Shown: positions 48,722 through 61,060 of the stretch, in pieces | How positions within the stretch are numbered: position 1 is the first letter of the stretch | Layout of the letters: every line of letters starts with the position of its first letter | Assembly (NCBI RefSeq): GCF_007655135.1 | Contig: NC_045134.1 | Location: forward strand, 9,506,982-9,570,981 | DNA: 64,000 nt | Origin: Punica granatum | Lineage: Eukaryota; Streptophyta; Magnoliopsida; Myrtales; Lythraceae | Reading direction: 5' to 3' | The notes under the pieces: model-generated | Database searches by the model: none | The model's input: only the letters and a program-made list of their open reading frames with translations | What the model was told of the DNA's origin: nothing | Program-made: the position numbers and the translations under genes

Positions 48722-51700
48722 ATGTGGAGGCTGAAAATCGCCGAAGGAGCTGATCCGTGGCTGCGGAGCGTGAACGGCCACGTCGGTCGGCAGATTTGGG
48801 AGTTCGATCCCAATGGCGGAACTCCTGAGGAGCTCCAGAGGATCGAGAACGCCCGCGAGAACTTCTCCATGCACCGTTTCAAGAAGAAGCACAGCTCCGA
48901 TTTGTTGATGAGGATTCAGGTAGGCTCGGTAGCTTTGAAAGAGATATGAAATGTTAGCGTTTGCTTTTCGCGACTGATTAACCGCTGGAAGTAAATTACC
49001 GAGCGAGCCTGCGATCGAGCTTATCGTTTCTGGCTGTCTCGATTCATATGATTCGCTCTTTCAGAGTTTTTCTCCCGTAGGCGCTAATTCAATGACTGGT
49101 TACCGAATAACTTTGCTCGCAAGCTGTTAAAATTTTGTTTTGAATAATCAATTCGGAGGATGACTTTGCTGTTTAGATAAAGAAAAAATATGAAATGGAA
49201 TTGGAACGGACAAGCTGTTGAATATGGAGTACATATATTTCCGTGGGGAAAGCTCTCCCTGGGTGGGCATTGGATAGTGACATTGCCACAGTATGTGTGA
49301 GCAGAGTCCCTGGCATGAACTTAGACATCTCGCTGCTACTTTAGTGACTCAAAGTTTTGTCCTTGATTTGATGAATAAGACTAAATGTTCAGTAAAATTA
49401 TCTATTTCGTCTCTTTTCGACTACCATTTACTTTGGTGGATGTTCTTTTCCTTTTCGTTTCTAGTTGTCAACTTACTATAGGAATTGTTTTGTCAGATTG
49501 TGCCCTATTTGAATATGATCATTTTGAAGCAGGGTAATTAATTTGGTCGCTGATTCCGCTGAATATCTCCTATTTTTGAAAGCCTCCGTAGGTGATCTTA
49601 CCAAATTTTGCTTTACATAGCATTGAGCTGCTAAGGGTAAAAGGTTCCTCTTTTCCTTCATCATTATGATGAAGTGCTTGTAGAGCATCCACCTTTTTGA
49701 CAGTATCATGGTTTTTAAGGAAAAGATGAATGTCATTTCCAATTCTTGTGATTTAATATTTTCAATGAGCTGTTGGTCTTGCTCTGATTTTGTTAATCAC
49801 TCGTAGTCTGAAATCTTTAGCAAGCTATTTATCTTGTTTTGATCTTTGTCACATAGATAAGTGAGAAATGCACCATGATGTAGGTGTAGTCTTTATGTGT
49901 CTCATCAGTGCTTTCAATTTTTGATCGTTTATTTCCTCTTCCCTAAATGCAGTTTTCAAAAGAGAATTCAGGAAGAACTGTTCTACCACAAGTTAAGGTT
50001 CTAGATACAGAAGAAATGACAGAGGATACTGTGACGCAGACATTAAAAAGAGCTATAGATTTCCACTCAACTATCCAGGCACATGATGGACATTGGCCTG
50101 GGGATTATGGAGGTCCTATGTTTCTAATGCCTGGCTTGGTAAGCACTCATATCATTTCTATTCTCATTCATCGAAGGTTGAGTGATAACCAGAAAGACTT
50201 AACTTACCCGAGTTATTGATTTTCTCTAGAGCTGATGTGCAAGATTCTGCTCTTAAAGTCTATGGAATTTAAGACTTTTACATTATGCATGAGTGTTAAG
50301 AGGAATCAAATTACGAGAGTAATTCTTAAACTAGGCGCTTAATTATTTTCCATGGAACAGATGATAACCCTTTCTATTACCGGAGCACTAAATGCTGTCT
50401 TATCAGAGCACCATAAACAAGAGATGCGGCGTTATCTGTACAATCATCAGGTAATGAATTTTTAGATATTCTATGATCTGCATTGATGTGCTCTTTTGAA
50501 TCCTTTTATCTTATATTTTACTATCATTTTTTCTTAGATTTTTGTTGGAAATTCAATTACATGATCTATGATTTCAGAATGAAGACGGTGGGTGGGGTTT
50601 ACACATCGAGGGGCCAAGTACCATGTTTGGCTCTGTCTTGAACTATGTCACACTTAGGTTACTTGGAGAAGGACCTGATGATGGAGATGGGGCTATGGCG
50701 AGAGGGAGAAAATGGATCCATGAGCATGGCAGTGCTACAGCAATCACGTCATGGGGCAAGATGTGGCTTTCAGTTTAGATCCTAACCCTCATTCTTCTTT
50801 TCTCTGAGATAACTTTTGAGTTTTATTCTAATGTCAAAATGCTCTGCCTCTGCAGGTGCTTGGAGCTTTTGAATGGTCTGGGAACAACCCACTGCCCCCT
50901 GAGATATGGCTTCTTCCTTACACGCTTCCATTCCATCCAGGTATGTTAATGTCTTTTATTAGTTTGGGCTAATGTAGATATAAATGTTGTCAATATATGT
51001 ATGTCCTGGCATTGACATTGGAAGTTCTTCATTATCCTTGACGTGCATAATGGTAGGAGCTGGTTATAGATTAGGATACGCAAGTTATATTCTTGGGTAT
51101 TTTTGCAGACCAAGAGAAGCAATATTTAGATTTCTGATTTTTGGATGGCATCTCTCATGAAGTTTAGGTCATAGAATGTCGAATTATGGGGTTTCCTGCT
51201 TGTTGCTAAATGAATTTATAGAAAAAAATTCATAAACTGATCAAAGAAGAACTTGGGTTTATTTCTTTCTGGTAGTCACTTGCCAACTTATCTACAAATT
51301 CATCTTTATACAATTTGGTCTAGACGAGACGATTTTGATTTCAAAGCATTGCAGGAAGGATGTGGTGCCACTGCCGGATGGTTTATTTGCCAATGTCATA
51401 CTTATATGGAAAGAGGTTTGTTGGTCCTATCACCCCGACAGTCTTGTCTTTGAGAAAGGAACTGTATACGGTCCCTTATCATGAAATTGATTGGGATGAA
51501 GCACGGAATTTATGCGCAAAGGTTGGTTAATACTCTGACCTGTAAGTGGCTAAATTTTTGGTGAAATTAATTAACAGAGTTCTCACCTAACAATTAAGCT
51601 ACATGTGCAATTCTAGATATCATTCTGTGTTGCAGTTGTGCTCCATCCAAAATGTATCAGATATATTGATGGATTTTTGCAGGAAGACTTGTACTATCCT

Positions 51701-54700
51701 CATCCATTGGTGCAAGATCTACTTTGGGCAACTCTCCATAGGTTCGCAGAGCCCATTTTGTTGCGGTGGCCAGGGAAAAAATTGAGAGAAAGGGCTCTTC
51801 GCACAGCAATGGAGCACATACATTATGAAGATGAAAATACTCATTATATCTGCATAGGTCCAGTTAACAAGGTACTTGTCTGCTGACTATTTTTTCCTTG
51901 TCACTCATAGAGTTCATATTTCTCTTTTTTAAGGATGAATTATGGGAGCAATAGCAACTCTTGAGTTCGATTACAGTCAAAATGGCAGTGTATGACTTAT
52001 ATGGAAAAAGATATGGACTTTTGAACTGCAATGGATTTTTGAAATCATATGAACGATGTGCTGCATTAGTTCAAATTTAGGAAAGGCAAGATGATTAGTT
52101 GACTCTTGACACTGTACTGACCATAAATAGTCCTCCTGGAGCCTAGATGATGACAACCGTTTTGAATATTATGTGCTACTATTATTATACTAACTGGCTC
52201 ATGTTTACGATATTCAGGTGCTAAATATGCTTTGTTGTTGGGTGGAAGATCCAAACTCAGAGGCTTTTAAGTTGCATCTCCCAAGGATTAAAGATTATCT
52301 CTGGGTTGCCGAAGATGGCATGAAAATGCAGGTAATGGTTTGGCAGGACTTTTTCTGGATTTCATCAAGAGTTGCATTGATTTCCTTGTGGCATCTTTTA
52401 TTGACTTCGGTAGAATATCACTGACTTCTAAGTTGACTAGGGCACTTTGGGCCCTGGGGTTACGAGGGCTGCTGATGGACCGTTATGGTAGATAAAGTGA
52501 AGTTATGTTTATTAGGTGATGCGAGCATTTGCGGGTTGGCTTAAATCTAGCCGCAAATGCCTGTGCAAGGACATGTGCCCATGAAGCTTGCAGTGTGACA
52601 TGGTAGATGACTTCAGAGTGTTGGTTTTTTCATTAAAATCTGTTCCTATTAAAAAAAAAAAGCACAAAAAAGCCAGATCAGCGAGGTCCTTTTATTTATC
52701 TGTCTGTAAAGGATCAGGTGCAACTCTTATCTCATTCACTTTTGGACAGTTTTATGGGGGGTCTACATTCTATATGTTGGACGAGGTTGTCTTTTCCAAT
52801 TTGCTTTTCTGGAAAGCTGGAGAATGAACAAAAATTTAGTTCCCGCTTTTGATTAGTGGAACTCTTTCAGTGCTATTTGAATGAGTTATAACTAAGGATC
52901 TCTTGTTCTATTCTTTTTGTGTTTCATGCGATCGGATAAGCATTTGGTATGTCTGCCCCTTCACTTTCCTTAGTTTTTTGTTGACCAAAGTGGCTATGGT
53001 TTTCTGCAGGGTTATAATGGAAGTCAGCTCTGGGACACAGCATTTTCTGCTCAAGCAATTATTGCAACCAACCTTACTGAAGAGTTTGGTCCAACTTTAG
53101 AAAAGGCACACATGTTCATAAAAAATTCCCAGGTGATCTTGTTTTCTTCATTGCCAGTTGGCGAAGAGGATTTTGTTTTCTCGGCTCACTAGTGTCCTAT
53201 TTTGACAAATTTTCCTATTTGATTTGAAGGTTCTAGATGACTGCCCAGGTGATCTTGATTTTTGGTATCGGCATATCTCCAAAGGTGCATGGCCTTTCTC
53301 GACTGCTGATCACGGGTGGCCCATTTCTGACTGCACAGCAGAAGGACTGAAAGTAAGAGAAATTTCAAAAGAGTTCTGCATTTTTTTTTCCGTTCATATT
53401 GTTTATATTCTGCTTTCTTTTTCTTACAGGCCGTGCTGTTATTGTCGAAAATCCCATCAGAGATAGTTGGAGAGCCATTAGAAGCTAAGCGGTTATATGA
53501 TGCTGTAAATGTGATCCTATCCTTGCAGGTAAGCTGGTTATTTGAAAAGCAAAGTTGCTTAGATCTACTCTTGTTGATAAGTTTTGCTGCTTGTTTACTT
53601 TCTGACAAGGGTCTTCATGGTTTTTATAATGTCTGTACATACATGTGTGTGTTAGTATAGCCCTTGTGTTAGATGCTAGCCACACTGTTAATGGTATCTG
53701 AATTTACGAGGTCTTTTTCTCTGCATACTCATCTGTAATTTTCTTGTGTCCCATTCCACAGAACAATGATGGTGGCTATGCAACTTATGAGTTGACAAGA
53801 TCCTACAGTTGGTTGGAGGTAACTGTTTCTCCTGGTGGTGCACATAATATGTCCATAATGACATCTGTATAGATCAGGTTTTGTTGGACGATTTTTCAGC
53901 TTTCATGCTATATTACCAGTTTTAGGTGGCATAAGGAGTGATCTATTCCTGACATCCAAAACTATTTCACTTCTTCAGAGTTCTAAAAGCTCTATTATCT
54001 TTATACCATTGCATTACATGCACGAATCATGGTTCTGTGAAATATGCATCTTATACTCCAGTTTTCGTCATGGACTTTGATTGAGAAGCTTTTCGTTATC
54101 TCCTTTTCAGTATATCAACCCTGCTGAAACTTTTGGAGACATCGTTATTGATTACCCGTAAGATGCACAATCTGGATCTGAAGTATGTGTTGTTGGTTGT
54201 TTAAACAAGCTTCTAATTTATTAACTGCTATGTTTCTTCAGTTATGTCGAATGCACATCAGCTGCAATTCAAGCTCTTACATCATTTAAGAAACTATATC
54301 CTGGTCATCGGCGGGAAGAAGTAGAGCATTGCATTGACAGAGCTGCGAAGTTCATTGAAAAGATACAAAAATCAGATGGCTCATGGTTCGTCTTCCTTTC
54401 CAAATCACACCTCTCCAGCTTCGATAGAAAAGGAAAAGATTTAGGAAATAATTGAAAAATGTTAACAAGTCCCTCGGATGTTTTCATCCATGATATTGCT
54501 CATCATTTCAAAGCCATGTTCGGAATGAAGGAATGAACAGAAAATATAATGAGATTACCATATTCTTAGCTTGGCAAGGCACTTTTCAATTTTCTAGAAT
54601 CTCATTCTCTCCATTCTGGCACATTGAATGGGCCATTTCATTCCTGACATGACATTAAAGTATTTGGTTGTGTTTTACCAAGATCTCGGTGATTGATTCC

Positions 54701-55935
54701 TTTATCCGAGTCTCCTCCATAGTTGTTGCTATTCATTGTAATATGCTTTGAGGAAACTTACAATTTAAACAGGTATGGCTCCTGGGGAGTTTGCTTCACC
54801 TATGGTACGTGGTTCGGGATTAAAGGACTGGTGGCTGCTGGAAGGAGCTATGGCAGTAGTGCTTCTCTCTGTAAAGCTTGCGAATTCCTGCTGTCCAAAC
54901 AGGTCGCTTCTGGTGGATGGGGAGAGAGTTACCTTTCATGCCAAGACAAGGTCTCAACTTGTTCTTTGTACTAACTGAGTGCACATACAAGATGAACATC
55001 TAAGAAACTCATTTCACATGTTAATAAAATCGAGTAGAAGTAACATTAGCATATCACAGAATGAAAGTTCGGGCGCTTAAATTCAAGTGAAAATGGGAAG
55101 AACTCTTTGGTGATAGTCTAGATGAGTTTGTTTATCCTTTCAGTTGATGTGCACATTTACTCATTGCTTTATTTTATTTTTTGGACATGAACTTGATGAA
55201 AGTACTTACAAGTAATGTGTCACTGGTAAATTTACCTCAGGAAATATTTGACTGGAGATTCTTTTGATGTTTTTAATATGAAGGTGTATTCAAATCTTGA
55301 GGGCAACAGGTCACATGTAGTAAATACTGCGTGGGCAATGCTTGCTCTTATCGATGCTGGACAGGTGCGTGATAAACTTTACACCGAATGAAGTAATTGT
55401 AACTGTTCTCAAACTTGTATAAGTTGTTTTACTCCTAACACTACCTAACTGACGTCCGTCCAACTGACATGGGAAAGGCTTTCTTTATCGATCTCCTTAT
55501 GAACTTTGTCTGCGGGTTTGATTTCTTAGTGCAACTTTTATCTCAATGACTAGGCTGAGAGAGATCCGAGACCTCTGCACCGAGCTGCTAGATGCTTGAT
55601 AAACGCTCAAATGGAGGATGGGGATTTCCCTCAGGAGGTAAGATTATAACAATTCCCCCTTGCCATTTTTCTGCTACAATTTGTTCCATCCAAACTTGCC
55701 ATACATAGGATGTGGCATTTTGGTGAATACATGTACTTCCTCCTCTTCTGCGGTACATAGAATTTCATATTTTCAAAGGAAGTTTCCTGTGACAGTGTTA
55801 ATTGAGTTTCCGTTCAATCAGGAAATAATGGGAGTATTCAACCGGAACTGCATGATCACTTATGCGGCCTACAGAAACATTTTCCCGATCTGGGCTTTGG
55901 GAGAGTACCGATGTCGGGTTCTGCAGGCTCGCTGA
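48722..55935 (+). CDS. CAS1: Cycloartenol synthase
   Basis: Cyclises 2,3-oxidosqualene to cycloartenol, the committed step of plant sterol synthesis (ER membrane). Exons: 48722-48919, 49953-50138, 50361-50450, 50578-50772, 50856-50940, 51355-51521, 51683-51871, 52218-52331, 53010-53132, 53230-53352, 53430-53528, 53762-53818, 54111-54157, 54242-54385, 54773-54950, 55284-55364, 55554-55637, 55822-55935; 757 aa, all in frame with GT-AG borders. The residues that define CAS fall at exactly the Arabidopsis CAS1 numbers: His257 (MWCHCR), Tyr410 (QGYNGSQ), His477, Ile481 and catalytic Asp483 ([12 protein letters not shown]). Ile481 separates it from lanosterol synthases (Val). QW-type repeats are intact. 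A related broken copy is inverted at 37-38.6 kb, and a hAT element sits 550 bases downstream. Expected to be essential and broadly expressed. Confidence 0.96.
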
Positions 55936-56485
55936 AAGGGCAGCCCTTCTCCGTCCTTAATAGGCCGATTGTATTGTCTGTTTTGTTTCTAGTTTGTTTT
56001 TGTAAAATCATGAGGTGTTCCATCTGACATTTCCTAGGAAAGAAAAGAGTGGCCGTCCAAGAAAGGTTCGGGAAGGGTGAGCGACTCTTGGTCGAGTATG
56101 TTGCATTATAACAGAATGCTCTGATATGTTTGTAGGGGTCGCAACGCTACTCGATATTTAATCAATGAAGTTTCTGCTTCTATGCATCAGCATCAGAAGT
56201 AGCAGCTGCCTCATTCAGAATATGACGTGTGAGAGGGAGTGTTATATATGTTCTCTTTCTTAGAACGCTCTGTTGTTCCTTGATATCAGATTCGGTCTCT
56301 TCCAGTCTTGCTCGATCTTTGAGATTCCTTTCTGGCCTCTATGTCGATTCTGGCCCATACTTTGTATCATACTACATAAGCGTTTCGAAATGAAAAAAAA
56401 GCCATCATATTTATCGCTGATGACCCCATTTTCCTTCACCAGCGATGGGCCTTTTGAGTAGATGCTGTTATAAGATTCCTGGAAG

Positions 56486-57518
56486 TAGAACTGGCAATAC
56501 TTTACACGATATAGATACGACACGGAGTTAAAACGGGTTTGGATTGGACATTTTGATAATCGATCTAAACGGGTCTAATCCATTTAAACACGGTTAATAA
56601 GCGTGTCTTATTGGGTTGAATCTGTGTAACTTGATTATACACGATTAAACCTGTTTATTTAAATATATTTAATCGTGTTACTATAATCGTGTAACCTGTT
56701 AATCTGTTTATATATTTGGATTTACCAAAATATGTTTATGTAATCCTAATGTTATAAGTCCTTAACCTAATTTCTTTTCATTTCTTTCACTCAATTCAAT
56801 ACTATACAACCGAACTTTCACTGCTGTTTCTACTCCTCTACTACCTTCTTTCAGATTTCATCTGCGATTTGATTTCCTTCTTATCATCCATCAATGATGA
56901 AGTGATGCTTCTTCGCTCTCATTACTCTCCTCTCCGTGCACCTCGCATTGTCTGCAGATCTGCCTCATATTTCGCCCTTCCCTACTCCCAAGCTCGCCAC
57001 CGACTCCACTCTCACCCTCTCCCCTTCGAAGCCCACTACTTCGCCGACTCCCACTCCTGCCAATACGCCTCATGACTCGATCTTATACTCGCCGTCGCTG
57101 CCTCTCTCGAATGCGGGTCCCGCCTCTTCCCCCGTCTACATCCCCCTCCCCTCCATCTCAATCTTCGTGTTAACGTGTTTGGGTAAACGAGTTAATCGGA
57201 TAAATAGGTCGTGTTAAGTGTCCGGGTAACCGGGTTGATAAGATAAACAAGTCGTGTTAACATGTCCAAATAATGGTTATAATCGTACCGTGTATACGTG
57301 TACCTATTATGACACGTTTCGATAAACGGATTTAAACGTGTTTAAACGGGTTGACACGGATATAAACGTGTCGTGTACGGGTTTCCAAAATCTGACCTGT
57401 TTAATAATCGTGTCGTGTACGGGTTATGACTTCGATGACACGAACTCGTTTAGACACAAACTCGTTTAGACACGATACGTATAAACACGATACGACACGA
57501 TACGAATTGTCACTCCTA
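56486..57518. mobile_element. Non-autonomous hAT element (copy 2) with captured gene fragment
   Basis: Same family as 1237-2336: ends TAGAACTGGCAAT and AATTGTCACTCCTA. A likely 8-bp duplication flanks it: CCTGGAAG (56478-56485) versus CCTGAAAG (57519-57526), 7 of 8. The same CGTGT and AAACGGGTT subterminal repeats and the same captured segment lie inside. It lies just past the region shared by the CAS 3' flank and its inverted pseudogene. Confidence 0.8.
56894..57166 (+). pseudogene. Arabinogalactan-protein-like fragment in hAT copy 2
   Basis: Aligned to the other copy this starts ATG ATG AAG then TGA in place of Phe, so the start is uncoupled. The rest stays open: a signal peptide (FFALITLLSVHLALS) and a mature region dense in Ser-Pro, Thr-Pro and Ala-Pro (SPSKPTTSPTPTPANTP, SNAGPASSP), the glycomodule pattern of arabinogalactan proteins. 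It shows what the captured gene encoded better than copy 1, which is frameshifted in this part. Confidence 0.6.
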
Positions 57519-57526
57519 CCTGAAAG

Positions 57527-57940
57527 TTTAAAATATATGGAAGGGCCAAGAAATCTGAGCCTTGAATCTTGATTCGGCCATCGGCCTACCAACAACGAGG
57601 AAGATCGATGGCCTGTTCAGGGCCGAGAATGGGCTGAACTTGAGGACGACTATCCAAGTATTTTTGAGTATGGGCTAGTCGACTGGGTGCTAGCCGAATA
57701 TCAAGCCCCTTGAAATTTTTTGCGGTTGGCTTTTGCATCTGACAGTAGATGGCAGCTGTTTTGATATGTTACTGAAACAATCCTTGGATTCGTGGAATAG
57801 AAAAGTTAATGCTCTGATATGTTATAAATGTCGTGTCAATTTTAATTACTATGATAATTATTAATAATATAGTAACAACTTGTCCATTTAATTTGTTTGT
57901 CAAATGTATTTCAATGGCATGGTCAATTTATATGGATGGA
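57527..57940. other. Gene-free DNA
   Basis: Spacer between the hAT element and the SPH upstream repeats. Nothing recognised. Confidence 0.5.
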
Positions 57941-58294
57941 TTTACCATTTATAACTCTATTTAAATTGAAATGGGGTAATTAAGTTAATATAATATATGG
58001 AGATATTTACCATTTATAACTCCATTTAATAGATTATTCCGCTCTTCAAGGAGAAAGATGCAAGCCCCGTACTTAAATATAATTGGGTAATTAACTTAAT
58101 ATAATATATGAATATATTACCATTTGTAATTCTATTTAATAGAGTGAGAGTCTAATATATGCATATATTTACCATTTATAACTCTATTTAAATTGAAATG
58201 GGGTAATTAAGTTAATATAATATATGGAGATATTTACCATTTATAACTCCATTTAATAGATTATTCCGTTCTTTAAAAGGAAAGATGCAAGCCC
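57941..58294 (+). repeat. Direct repeats upstream of the SPH gene
   Basis: A 127-base unit (TTTACCATTTATAACTC to GATGCAAGCCC) occurs at 57941-58067 and again, nearly identical, at 58168-58294. A partial unit (GGGTAATTAACTTAATATAATATATG, 58083-58140) lies between. Only the second copy is followed directly by the TATA box of the SPH gene. Confidence 0.85.
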
Positions 58295-58300
58295 TGTGTG

Positions 58301-58310
58301 TATATATAAG
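58301..58310 (+). promoter_or_regulatory. TATA box of the SPH gene
   Basis: TATATATAAG lies 67 bases before the ATG at 58377, leaving a leader of about 40 bases. Spacing suits a strongly TATA-driven, tissue-specific plant gene. Confidence 0.6.
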
Positions 58311-58376
58311 CAGATGGCCAGGACTTGAAATTTATCTCCAACAAAGAGTGGGACTGAGCCCAAACAGTCAATCAAT

Positions 58377-58799
58377 ATGACCATGTTTGAGAAATATGCT
58401 TCCTCATTCATCCTCGTCTCCTTGTTTCTGCTGTGGAACCAAGGAACTGTCTGCGTCAAGGCCGATTCGGTCACCGTCAGAATAGAGCCTGACTATCCCG
58501 GCAGCTCGAGCTTCGGTATCCACTGCGAATCAGCGGACGATGACCTTGGGGGCCACACTATCGCGCAAGGGAGCTTTTACAGCTTCGACTTCAGCCCCAA
58601 CGTATGGGGTACGACGCTGTTCCACTGCGCATTGGACTGGCAGGGCAGAGGCGTCTCGTTCGCGATTTACGACGAGAAGAGGGACCTCATCAGCAGGTGC
58701 GACAAACTCTGCTTGTGGAAGGTCAGGCCGGACGGCGTTGTGGGGTTCCCAGAGAATCACAAGGAGAGTTCCGATTTGTTCTTCCCTTGGACGAGATAA
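58377..58799 (+). CDS. S-protein homologue (plant self-incompatibility S1 family)
   Basis: A small secreted protein of the SPH/S1 family, whose best-known members are the pistil S-proteins of poppy; most others have unknown roles. Single exon, 140 aa, normal for the family. Residues 1-30 form a signal peptide (hydrophobic FILVSLFLLW core). The mature part has the family landmarks: HCESADDDLGGH (49-60), FSPNVWGTTLFHC (72-84), and RDLISRCDKLCLW (102-114), with the four conserved cysteines at 50, 84, 108 and 112 expected to form two disulphides. It ends LFFPWTR. TATA box 67 bases upstream. It is the only intact member of a three-copy tandem array here. Confidence 0.93.
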   Translation: MTMFEKYASSFILVSLFLLWNQGTVCVKADSVTVRIEPDYPGSSSFGIHCESADDDLGGHTIAQGSFYSFDFSPNVWGTTLFHCALDWQGRGVSFAIYDEKRDLISRCDKLCLWKVRPDGVVGFPENHKESSDLFFPWTR

Positions 58800-60334
58800 A
58801 TGGAAGACCCAATTATCATTTTAATGAAATAAAGATAGCATGTGTGTAAGGAAACTTTTACTTCGAGATTTATATAAATAAATTAGCTATTCTCCATGTG
58901 CCGAGTTGGGTTCCTATGGGTTAATTTACGACCCTTCATTTCATCCCTCCTCTTAACTTTATGTTAAAATTTTAATATAAAAAGTTAACAAAGAAAAGAA
59001 AAAATCAATGGATGAAGAATGAGAAAAATCAAAATTTCAAATCAAATTTAAACCCACCTGTAGAATTATTTTCACTAATAAAACCCAAATTTCACTTCAA
59101 CACTCTCCTTTTACCGACCAGTGCCCGCTCTCCTATTAGCTGTTGGCTTCATCGAAGGAGAAGACTCAAGTACCAAACTAGGAGAGGAAGCCAAAGTATA
59201 TATATATATATATATATATATTGGGAGCAGAGGATAAAATTGAAGCAGTAGCGAAATGGAGGAATCCAACCTTACTACTTCGCCTCTCGTTGGATTCCTG
59301 TTCATCATCTTCTTCTTCTTTGTTATGATGAATGGAAGACCAAATTATCATTACTATAGGAATAATGAAGATAGTATGCGTGTTGGAGACTGTACCCCGA
59401 GATGAGTATAAATAAATTATTGCTAGATCGTACGATATAACACATCTAAGCTTTCTGTGATATTCCATTGCGTGCATTAGTGTATAATATTTATTTACGT
59501 AATAGCGAGGTTCTAAAAATTTACCTTTTTTGTCAATCGCGCCCAATAAATTTCACTTTAAATTTCTCATTTCTTATAACGTTTGCTCCTATAAATTTGG
59601 CCTGAATCATAACTAGGCACCAATTGTTGATGACGTAGACACTAACAACATCTAATCTTTTTCCAGCTGTATTTAAATGTCTACGTGAAATTCACAAAAT
59701 CAAAACATTTTTTAAATGTAAAATATAAAAAAGAGACTAGAATGCATCCTTTCTTAGGCTGGGTGGTTGCTGGCGGGGCAACCTTTCTAAGGGTTGGTTT
59801 GGGAGTGCTATTGTTGAAATAGAAGTGTTGAAAGAGAATTATTAAAAAATAATTACTGATTCCTAAAAACTATTATTTTCTAAATCTACTGAAACATGAT
59901 TTAAAATGGCTGATAAGTATAACAAAATTCATACTTTTATGTAAAGAATTTATCTATACCAAAAAAAGCAGATAAGATACGGACAACAAATTATACAAAC
60001 AATATATATGCATATAATAATCTATGTTCGTTCAAAGTGCATCACAAAATCGAGTGCCTTAAGTGTTTTTGTGAGAATATGTATGAATTTTCTTCGTATG
60101 AATCTTATATCGTTAGACTCCAATACTACACCCCATGCTTTCTAGCTAAGAGCGAATTACAAAATAAAATATCCATCATCTTCTTTATCAAACATTTAGA
60201 GTTAAAAACAGTTGAACGTAGGAAAGCTTTGCCTCCGACCTTTCAAAAGTTGCAAGTTACTTCCCGACCTTCAAGGACTTCACTTTATCTCCAACAAATT
60301 AAAGAGTCAGACTGAGCCCAAGCAGTCAATCATT
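58800..60334. repeat. Intergenic part of the SPH tandem unit, with a 3'-UTR relic
   Basis: Contains a block at about 59050-59305 (with a (TA)n run at 59197-59221) that recurs at about 60885-61152. At about 59325-59515 a piece matches the 3' UTR of the third SPH copy (ATTGCTAGATC...ATATAACACATCTAAGCTTTCT...CCATTGCGTGCATTAG) without any coding part in front, so a further SPH copy has been deleted, leaving only its tail. The remainder is AT-rich. Confidence 0.7.
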
Positions 60335-60700
60335 ATGAGCATGTTTGAGAAATATGCTTCCTCGATCATCCTCGTATGCTTGTTGATGATGAGGAATGAG
60401 GGAACCCTCCGCATCGTGGCCGATGCAGCAGAGGTTACTGTCACAATAGTCCATGGCTATCCTGGCAGCTAGAGTTTCGGTCATTGCAAATCGAGGGACG
60501 ATGACCTTGTGGGCCACATTATTGCACGGGGGAGCTTCCACGGCTTCAGGTTCAGCCCCAACATATGGGGGACGATGCTGTTCCCCTGCGCAGTGGACTG
60601 GCAGGGCAAAGGGGTCTCGTTCGAGATTTACAGCGAGAAGAGGGATCTCATCAGCAGGTGCGACGAGATCATATGGCGTAACACATCAGCTATTCTCCAT
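60335..60700 (+). pseudogene. SPH pseudogene 2
   Basis: Starts like the intact gene (MSMFEKYASSIILVCLLMM). A TAG at 60470-60472 replaces a Ser codon (TCG in the intact copy) just before the mature core. The frame then continues (DDDLVGHIIARGSFHGF, RFSPNIWGTMLFPC, EKRDLISRCDE). The last 30 or so residues, including the fourth cysteine and the FPWTR end, are lost by a deletion that joins codon ISRCDEI to 3'-flanking sequence (CACATCAGCTATTCTCC). Without readthrough the product is a 45-residue stub. Confidence 0.9.
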
Positions 60701-61029
60701 TTAGAGTTGGCTTCCTATGGGTTAACTCACCACATTTCTTTTCATCCCCCCTTTGACTTGATTGTAAAATTAAAATATAAAAAGTCAACAAAAAAAGAAA
60801 AGTCAAAGGACAAAGAAAGAAGAAGATGAACACAAGTAGCAGGGTAAATCAATTTTTCAAGTTAAAGGAAAATTAAATTGAAACCAACTTGTGGAATTAT
60901 TTAGGCTAACAAAAACCAGATTTCACTCCAACACTCTTCTATTAGTGAAAATCTTATATGAAATGGTCTTATTAGCTATTGGCTTCATTGAAAGATAAGA
61001 CCAAACCAAATTAGAAGGAAACCGAAGTG

Positions 61030-61060
<31 letters not shown>

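Noticed and set aside
50761..50780. Apparent stop TAG just after GTT in CAS exon 4
   Set aside because: It lies in the intron: the exon ends at TCA (50772) before GTTTAG, and the next exon continues in phase as in the paralogue.
13249..55935. A complete triterpene biosynthetic gene cluster
   Set aside because: The genes between the two cyclases encode prefoldin, a signalling kinase and a microtubule protein; no P450, glycosyl- or acyltransferase is present in the window.
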